NCBI GenBank assembly: GCA_027596195.1
Contig: JADGJG010000151.1
Span: 1 to 36,302, forward strand
Direction: 5' to 3'
DNA from: Podochytrium sp. JEL0797
Taxonomy: Eukaryota; Chytridiomycota; Chytridiomycetes; Chytridiales; Chytriomycetaceae
DNA length: 36,302 nucleotides
This document shows, one piece after another, positions 29,956 through 36,302 of this stretch. The notes below the pieces were generated by a model. It had not been told where the DNA came from, ran no database searches, and worked only from the letters and a program-made list of their open reading frames with translations. Made by a program: the position numbers and the translations under genes. Within the stretch, counting starts at the first letter, position 1. Each line of letters begins with the position of its first letter.

Positions 29956-31015
29956 CTACTTTGAGTCCGTGTTCCTCAAAGACCGCAAAATACTCGCATC
30001 CTTTTGAATCATGGCGAAAAACATCGACTTTAGCATGCAATCTGGGTGATGTCTCGGGTTGCTTTTGTGACCACAGTATTCCAAATTGGTCATGACGGAC
30101 GAAACGCGCGACTGCACATCCGCCAACAGCTCCCTCGCCCTCGCCATGTTTCCATGCGAATAGTGTGTTTCAATCATGAGTGCGTAAATGTCTCATCCGC
30201 GAATGGCTTTCTGCGGGTACCCGCCAAAAACACAATCTAAATCAAGAGAACGGTGCGTCGGAACAAAAAAAAGCCACACTCACATCAATCCCAGACTCCC
30301 TCAACAACCCTTCACAAACGCCCACCATCTCTGCGGGATTATTACTCGCCCTCGCGGCCACGAATGATTCGAGGTACGTGATGCGTGTGACGAGCGATTT
30401 GAGTGCATCTTGGGACGCGTCTTTGGCTTTGGAGAGGCATTTGGCGCTTTCTTTGAGTGCACCGAGGGCCTTTTCGTAGTTTTGGTATTCGTCAATTTCG
30501 ACTTGGCAGCAGGAGTCGTAGAAGGCGGAGAGGGATTTGAAGGCGCGGGCCTGGAGGTTATTTGGTTGATTGATCAGAGGCGAGGAACAGGGAATGATTT
30601 TAAAATTTGATTTACCTTCGAATAGAAGGTGATGATGGCTTTCATTACGCTGGCGTTGCTTCTCCAATCGAGGGTTTGCAAAAAGTTGGCGGCGATCACG
30701 TAGATTTCCTTGTGTTTGGGACCGGAAACGTCTGTGTGTCGGATTTAAATGATACAGGACGCGGTGTGCGTGCGGTAAAAATTGGACGTACTCGCAAAGA
30801 AGATGATTCGGTCGACATCGTTGGATCGCAGCAAGCATTTCATGGCCTTGACCTTGTCGCCCGCCTTCAGCGGTGAATCGTACGTACCAGGATGGATGGA
30901 ACAGTCCAATCACTCCCTCCTTGGTCCTCCCGATCATGGCAAAGAGTGCAACAACGACAACCACTGGTACCAGCGACAACACAACGCTGAGCACAAGCAT
31001 CGAAACGGTGACCAT
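29956..31015 (-). pseudogene. IFT140: Chimeric fragment: ALG11 exon 1 joined to the 3' end of IFT140
   Basis: The 5' part (31015-30888) is a second ALG11 exon 1, ending at the same splice donor. About 12 nt into the former intron, near 30874, the sequence changes to an IFT140 exon reading LKAGDKVKAMKCLLRSNDVD, then RIIFFA. Further exons 30731-30616 (VSGPKHKEIYVIAANFLQTL), 30550-30284 (VEIDEYQNYEKALGALKESA) and 30210-29956 (DIYALMIETHYSHGN) match the C-terminal TPR part of IFT140, an intraflagellar-transport complex A subunit of about 1400 residues. The N-terminal four-fifths are missing, and after normal splicing the last exon has an in-frame TGA (30193-30195) just before DIYAL. The junction leaves the two parts in different frames. 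Most likely a non-functional rearrangement product, or an assembly artefact. Confidence 0.85.
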
Positions 31016-31201
31016 TTTTGATTGACTTTCTCAAAAACTTCCAAAGAGTTCTGTTCCTCTCCTTACCACTTTATGTTTCGTTCTTATTACATCTAATCAT
31101 TTAAGATGTCGTCTTCATCGTAAACCTCGTCACTCTCGTATTCCATCCTCGGGTCACGGGTTGGTTCAGGAAGATCCACCCACTCTTCCTGGTGGTTCCA
31201 G
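30871..31201 (-). repeat. Duplicated block, copy 2 (copy 1 at 27391-27721)
   Basis: Same order as copy 1: P-loop gene tail, short spacer, ALG11 exon 1. The left breakpoint is inside ALG11 intron 1 directly after the shared TACGATTCAC; the right one is inside the P-loop gene. Confidence 0.88.
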
Positions 31202-31643
31202 AAAACCTGGTGGTTCTCGTCCACAGCTTCGAGTCTTCGAATGCGCCCATCTCTGCGTTCTTGATCGTCGCGCGCGTCATTCAGCACAGCGTCCATGCAT
31301 TCCTGCTTCGAACGCGCGACCCAAACGTACTGAATCTGACCCACTCTGTTCTCCGGATCCGCAGTCTCGTTAAACTTCTCAACAACACGCCACACGGCAT
31401 CACGCAAACCGTTCTGGCTCCACGGGTTGAACTCAGCCTCGCACACAACATCGCATTCGTTTGCTTGCAGCCCGTGAGGTCTTCCAAGAAGGAGTCGCGA
31501 GCGTGTTGCCAGTCCTGTGCGCTTTGGTGATCGTATGCGTCTGCAATGTCGACACAGAGGAGTCCGCGCAACCGGCGATTTCTGGTGCGAAGGTGCGTCT
31601 TTCCAGCCCCGCTGATGCCGCCGAGCGCAATGATCACACGCAT
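31093..31643 (-). pseudogene. P-loop NTPase/kinase-like gene with a one-base frameshift
   Basis: Starts MRVIIALGGISGAGKTHL, a Walker A (GxxGAGKT) directly at the N-terminus as in small P-loop kinases, then CVDIADAYDHQSAQDW and ARDSFLEDLTG. Near 31466-31478 the meaningful frame shifts by one base and continues as LQANECDVVCEAEFNPWSQN, RVGQIQYVWVARSKQECMDA and the acidic tail SDEVYDEDDILND. No GT..AG pair explains the shift. It may be a recent pseudogene, or a single missing base in the assembly of an otherwise intact gene of about 180 residues. Substrate unknown. It sits 77 nt upstream of the ALG11 exon 1 copy. Confidence 0.6.
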
Positions 31644-32222
31644 TTTTTTTGAGATTGAAGATGATTGATTCTAATGGAAAAAAATTCAATCCGTTTTATT
31701 TGTTTTCACAGTTTTGTGAAAAAGGCTCTTTCATCACCGGCACTTATCTATTCTTTGCCTGATGAGGGGCTGGTTTGCGCGAGCCACCGCCAGATTGGAA
31801 TCAGTGTCCACGTAATAACTTTTCCCCGCTTCAACATGACCAAAGTGTTATTCAGAGAGTCTGGGTGGTGCCTGGTTGCGCAACATGTTTGGGACCCGTT
31901 GAACACCATCAGTCCACTTTCCCTCTCCCATATTCGCCACCGAGGTCAGTGGGTCTGAGCTTGGGGAACGGCTGTGTGGAAATGGGTGCTGCAAATTTCA
32001 TGGAGGAAGCCTGGCGGCAGGGTTCGAGGGTCCCTACTTTGGGCGACCAAATCCAGGGAAGGAAATCAAAAACAAAAAGTAACTCGCTCGCAGAGAGCCT
32101 GGAGACACGGAGCGATCCAGAAATGATTCAATAAATGATTAAGAATAAGACTTTATTAAGCTCGAAGTTGAAGGAAATCAAAACTGTCAAAAAAAATAAA
32201 TTAAGAAAGGTGAGGGGAAAAA

Positions 32223-32246
32223 GGGGGGGGGGGGGGGGGGGGGGGG
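32223..32246. repeat. 24-nt G homopolymer
   Basis: Uninterrupted G, followed by TGGG. Confidence 0.95.
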
Positions 32247-32559
32247 TGGGAAAGGGCGACAAAGAGAGATAAAAAAAAACAAAAGGGAAGGGATTTTTTT
32301 AGGCGGAACCAAAACCCCCACCAAAAAACAAAGGACCGTGCGCTCAAAAAAACAAACGAGCGACACGAGAAGGCCCCCAGAATCGTCCGTCAAACGCGCA
32401 ACCAGCACTGCGATCATCCGAAGAATCATTTCGACTGACGTCGCTCGCTACCTAAGGACAGAGCTGGAGTCGGGACAACGAGAGAGGATTCTTGGGGGGA
32501 TGGCCTCGAATTTATGTGGATCCGGGGCCATCACATCTTAAACTGGTTGGTTTCGAGAC

Positions 32560-32637
32560 TCAAAAATTCCAAAAAGCATTTTCTCTGCCCCATCAGCAAA
32601 TTCCAATTGGCTTCGAACGCGTTTTCGCGCGTTTGAG
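32560..32637 (+). repeat. Dispersed repeat, copy 2 (copy 1 at 27882-27963)
   Basis: Same orientation and blocks as copy 1 (ATTCCAAAAAGCATTT, AAATTCCAATTGG, GCGTTTTCGCG). It lies about 370 bp upstream of SF3B5. Confidence 0.8.
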
Positions 32638-33007
32638 AAGCCTATTCAGCTCATTTTTGTTGCTCGTACCTTTATATAAAAATATACCAGACCGTTTCCA
32701 TTAAGAACGAACTCAGGTCCTCATTCGCCACAAACCTGTCCACCCATCCTCCTCCAAAACTGCAACCACAGCCTTCCTAGCTGCATCATGTCGACGTACT
32801 CGAGAAGTCGAGGGAGTGTGCGCAAGTGGCGATTGGTGGGTGTGTGCAAGAAGCGTCGATGCTGCCGCGAGTGCATGGATCACACATACTATGCGATCTG
32901 TGATTTAATTCCTTACAAAGCTGTGGTGAAGCAGGAATTGCGAAAGAGATTCCTCGGCTTCTCGCACCCAAATTCTGAGTGATTTTTTTTTCTCCCAAAA
33001 CCAAATC

Positions 33008-33295
33008 ATGGCCACCAACACGCAACTCGAACACCTCCAATCGCGCTACGTCGGCACCGGCCACGCCGACACCATCAAATTCGAGTGGCAACAAACCCAA
33101 CACAGAGACACTTGTTCAACCCTGTTGCAGCATTCCTCGCTGTCTGCGTACAATGCCGTGGCGGATAATGAGGCCGTGGGGAGGGTGCGGATGAATCTGT
33201 TGGAGGTGATCTATTGGTTATATCCTCTTCTTGCTTACCGGTTACTCGGATAGAAAATGATCCGGCCGTGCGGTCCCCCGCCTCAGCAGGATTGA
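33008..33295 (+). CDS. SF3B5: SF3B5 (SF3b10/Ysf3), small U2 snRNP SF3b subunit
   Basis: Exons 33008-33205 and 33254-33295 give 79 residues, close to the 80-86 of the family. QLEHLQSRYVGTGHADTIKF matches the conserved start; RVRMNLLE plus KMIRPCGPPP across the splice matches the conserved end. SF3b recognises the intron branch point in the U2 snRNP; SF3B5 is a structural brace on SF3B1 and SF3B3. The 48-nt intron has an unusual GTGATC donor and GGATAG acceptor. Its presence fits an intron-rich fungal genome. Confidence 0.96.
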
Positions 33296-33592
33296 CCTCC
33301 TCCTTTTCAGCTCGCTGTCTGATCCCCTCGTATTCCACTCTACACTTCCTTACCGAATTCGAATAAACACCCTCTGTTATCAGTTATCCCGATACTCCAG
33401 CAAAAAAACAACCTATTGTTTATCCCACCGTCAACACAAAGCTGCATCATACAACCCTTTCGAATTCCACATCAAATTACTTCCACAAAAGAGCAAAAAA
33501 AACAGAAACAACAAAAAAAAACACCAGTCAGAATTCCGAGTATTCGAGGGAGTGAGGAGGGGGTAATGATGCGAGAGTCGAGACGAAGTAAT

Positions 33593-33614
33593 AGAGAGAG
33601 AGAGAGAGAGAGAG
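33593..33614. repeat. (GA)n microsatellite
   Basis: Eleven AG dinucleotides in the stretch between SF3B5 and the Rac 3' end. The rest of 33296-33720 shows no gene. Confidence 0.9.
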
Positions 33615-33720
33615 TGAGAGAAGGGTGGACAAGATTTTTGCATTGTTGAATACGGACGACAGCGAACAGAAACCCAAAGAACCCCTGAAAAAAAACACAG
33701 ACACACACGAAACGCGATAA

Positions 33721-35193
33721 TTACTGCAAAACCGAACAGACGTATCAGCAAAACTCTCTCACACACACATCAAAAAAAAACTCACCAAAACCAAACACCC
33801 ATTCCCCTTCTGCCGTCTCTGAACAGGCGGCGCAAACACCGCCCGAATCGCATCATCAAACACATTCTTGAGTCCCTTCTGCGTCAACGCCGAACACTCC
33901 AAATACTTGACGGCTCCAATCTCTTTGCAGCATTGCATTCCCTGTTGGAACGTGATGGGCGACATGCGACGGTCGCGCAGGCGTTCGAGCTACAAAATAT
34001 GTGTTTAGTTGAGGAGTTGGAGTTTTGATCCAAGGAAAGCCCGCGAGATGCCCCTCTTGTTCCCGTCCCCCCACCCCCTCTTCGCGTTCCATTCGTCACA
34101 TCACAAGATCCGCACCCCCCCTGTAAAAAAATCGCGCCCCTATCCCTCAATCGCACTTCTTGCGCCCTCCCTCCCACTCGATGTCACGTCGGGCCCACAT
34201 TTCGCGTCAATTTCCGCAACTCCATTTTCCCTCGAACCCGTAAACCGACCCATCGACCGACAGACCCGCGCTCTCGCCCGGCTTCCCACCAACCTTTTCC
34301 TCCTCCACCCTCTCCAACCCTTGCCTCAGGATACCCCCTCCCCCCCCTCCAACAAATCCAAAACCACAAAAAAACCCCGAATCTCACCTTGGCCTTCACA
34401 TTCTCAAAACTACTCGGATTCACGAGCGAAAAACAAACCAAAAACACATCCGTCTGTGGATAACTGAGAGGTCTCAAACGATCGTAATCTTCCTGTCCAG
34501 CCGTGTCCCAGAGTCCGAGGTTGATGGGTTTCCCGTCAACCATGACGTTGGCGGAGTAGTTGTCGAAACTGGCGGTGATTGTTTTTAGTTGGTGGAGGCG
34601 GCGTGACATGATTGTGAAAATGAATTTTTTCGGTGGTGGTGGGGGAGGTTTTGCGGGAACGAAGAGGGCAAAGGCTCACACTGTGGGAATGTATTCTCCA
34701 GGGAAGGCGTTTGTTGTGTAACTGATGAGGACTATAATAGCGGGGTGAATATTGAAATCGAGGGATGAGTGTCGTTGTAAATTGGGTCTTAAAGAGAGAG
34801 GGACTCACGGCATGTTTTTCCTACAGCTCTAATTGCATCCAACGAAACGAACGAAGAAGGTGTTAGAAACTGGATCCGAAACGAAACGGTGAAATTGGCG
34901 GAACGAGAGAGACCCCCGAGATTCGAATCTCCTCTTGCCCCATCGTGTCCCCCACACACACCCCTCCCTCACTCACTCCCGCGCGATCACCATCCTCCAC
35001 GCATCCCCGCCTCATGTCCCCACACCCTTGGCTGCCAGCCCACCAAAATCTCGGTTTCGAACCCAAAGTGGCTCCCCGCCCTCATTCCCCTCCCGTGCCC
35101 TCCAATTCATCCGTCCTAGGTCACTCCCTATGAACATAACCAATGAAGCCAAACTTACCCATCGCCCACGACGACACACTTGATTGCTTGCAT
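33721..35193 (-). CDS. RAC1: Rac-type Rho GTPase gene lacking the exon for the G4 (TKLD) motif
   Basis: Six exons join in phase: 35193-35159 ([12 protein letters not shown]), 34828-34809 (a 20-nt microexon completing GAVGKTC), 34731-34680 ([17 protein letters not shown]), 34568-34388 ([37 protein letters not shown], ending ENVKAK), 33989-33786 ([33 protein letters not shown], ending CLVL) and 33723-33721 (only the TAA stop after a perfect TTTGCAG). G1-G3, the effector loop, G5 (ECSAL) and the CaaX box CLVL (geranylgeranylation signal) are present. About 30 residues expected between ENVKAK and LERLRD, including the guanine-specifying TKLD, are not encoded in any frame of the 398-nt intron. The remaining exons still splice in frame to 164 residues instead of about 192, but without G4 nucleotide binding should fail. 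Either a truly broken or variant Rac, or an assembly deletion. Confidence 0.9.
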
Positions 35194-35420
35194 TTGGAGT
35201 CAGGTGGGTTGGGATGCGAAAGATGCGGGGAACAACGAGAAAAAAAGATTTGTTTCGAAATTTCTTCCAAAGCTTCCATCTCGCTGCCAGGGAAAGTGGG
35301 AAGGAGACTGGGCAAGACACACACACGGCTTTGGTGGATACACAAAAACAGAATCCATCTTCTTGATAAAAGTTCTTCTCCCACACAAAGAAAAATAAAA
35401 GAAAATAAATCAATCACCCC

Positions 35421-36302
35421 TCAAAACTCCCAATCCTATTCAACAGGAAATCAGTACAACCACAATTGAAAATTATCCAAAACAAACTCACATCCTCCAA
35501 ATGCGTCGCCCATTTGAACTTGTCGCGCAAACTGCGGTTGAAAATCTTGTCGAGATCAACGTCGTACTTTTTGCACCACGCGACAGAAATCCGTGGATCA
35601 ATGTAATTGATTTTGGACGTGCCCAACGCAGTTGTCTTGTTCTCGTCCTTAAAACCCCCACCACGAAACGTGCAACGCGTAAGTAAAAACGTAAAACAAC
35701 AAACACAAACCTTCTCAATCATCTGCAACGTCACATTCTCAATCCGCTTCGAAACCTCCGCCAACTTCTTTTCCAACTTTTCAATCGCCATCTCCTCCAA
35801 CACCGCAACACTCTTTTTCTTTTCCGGCAACTCCAACAACGCAGGCTCACCCAACGCCTTGCGCTTCTCATTCTCCTTCTCCAACTGCTTAGCACGCGTT
35901 TGTTTTTCTTTTTCGGCTAGCGCGGTGAGGTGGCGTTCGATAAATTCGTCGTCCACGTCCGTTTCGGGTTCCAACAGTTCAGGCCGTTTGTTTTTGAGTT
36001 TCGGGTCAACCTTGAGCATCGCTTTTTTGATCAAACTGCGGTCGTACTTCATCCCCAGGAACTATTTTTCACGCGTTTAGCACCCCACTCCCCCCAACCC
36101 AAAAAAACAACAACAAACCTTATCCTGAATCTTATCCATCTGCCCCTTATGCCCTTTACTCACAGCCCTCTGATGGTTACACAAAATCGCCACCTGTCGA
36201 TTCGCTCGGTTATACGCGAGCAGCTTTTCCTGCACCGAGCCGTCCACGGGGGTGTCCATCAATTCCTTTTGGAACGTGTAGGACGCGTTGAAGGTACGGA
36301 AC
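35421..36302 (-). CDS. TOP1: DNA topoisomerase IB, C-terminal part (5' end outside window)
   Basis: Relaxes supercoils through a transient 3'-phosphotyrosine link. Exons: window edge to 36119, 36061-35711, 35647-35492 and 35435-35421, joining in phase to the last 234 residues. Core end: [34 protein letters not shown] Lys/Glu-rich coiled-coil linker follows (residues about 90-180 of this part). The C-terminal domain has [20 protein letters not shown], where the Tyr of SKINY is the nucleophile. The last exon adds only DWEF and the stop, matching the family's acidic-aromatic end. Its stop is about 230 bp upstream of the Rac start codon, both on the minus strand. Confidence 0.95.

Larger units (their letters stand above)
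31644..33007. other. Intergenic region with poly-G tract and dispersed repeat
   Basis: No supported gene. A frame ending at 32134 directly before AATAAA and a 64-codon Cys/Arg-rich frame at 32788-32982 have no family resemblance. It contains a 24-nt G tract (32223-32246) and repeat copy 2 (32560-32637), and should include the SF3B5 promoter. Confidence 0.5.

Noticed and set aside
31665..32134. Overlapping open frames after the P-loop gene, one ending at AATAAA
   Set aside because: No start context, family similarity or splice support; composition looks non-coding.
32788..32982. 64-codon Cys/Arg-rich open frame upstream of SF3B5
   Set aside because: It looks protein-like at the start but is short, has no known relatives and overlaps the probable SF3B5 promoter; insufficient evidence.
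34184..34380. YPEARVG reading in the Rac intron as the missing exon
   Set aside because: Only YPE matches the family; the expected HHCPNTP and TKLD sequence does not follow, and the surrounding translation is Gly/Arg-rich noise.
34885..34960. tRNA-like GATTCGAATC in the Rac first intron
   Set aside because: The flanking bases do not form a 5-bp T stem, and no matching acceptor, D or anticodon arms are present.
1..36302. CRISPR arrays, rRNA genes, complete transposons
   Set aside because: Read for regular spaced repeats, rRNA-like blocks and transposase or reverse-transcriptase motifs; none seen.

Overview
The window comes from a zoosporic (flagellated) true fungus, most likely a chytrid. 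Spliceosomal introns are short (mostly 43-84 nt) with GT..AG ends. The gene set is fungal (Rxt3, a GATA factor, Rac, Alg11) but also contains an IFT140 fragment, a flagellar transport gene absent from non-flagellated fungi. Long G homopolymers (up to 52 nt) occur at several places.

Layout. 1-1.0 kb: Rxt3 histone-deacetylase-complex subunit (minus, cut by the window edge). 2.6-3.3 kb: dUTPase. 4.6-11.3 kb: a six-exon gene for a 2118-residue ZNFX1/Hrr1-type helicase with CCCH, NF-X1 and RZ zinc fingers, followed by a decayed copy of part of its own NF-X1 array. 11.8-14.4 kb (minus): a tail-anchored RING E3 ligase and a secreted/membrane thioredoxin-fold protein. 14.8-19.9 kb (plus): a cluster of seven small Ser/Pro/Arg-rich proteins of no recognised family; at least four share the exact pattern RxR[ML]xxLxxxD[RK]P. 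20.5-26.3 kb: a multispanning membrane protein, an IASRLG-repeat protein, a GATA factor and an arrestin-like protein. 26.3-31.7 kb: a mosaic in which intact AAMP/Sqt1 and DPY30 genes sit between broken copies of ALG11, a P-loop NTPase gene and IFT140. 33.0-36.3 kb: SF3B5, a Rac GTPase gene lacking the exon for the G4 motif, and the 3' part of DNA topoisomerase I.

Most genes are unlinked housekeeping functions: chromatin (Rxt3, DPY30, Top1), RNA (helicase, SF3B5), ribosome assembly (AAMP), nucleotide hygiene (dUTPase) and signalling (Rac, arrestin). Two regions stand out. The first is the small-protein cluster, which looks like tandem duplication with fast divergence around short conserved motifs. 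The second is the 26.3-31.7 kb mosaic, where a segment of about 330 bp (P-loop gene 3' end plus ALG11 5' end) is present twice and one copy runs straight into an IFT140 exon. Exon joins were inferred by reading frame, splice consensus and family alignment from memory; no database search was run.
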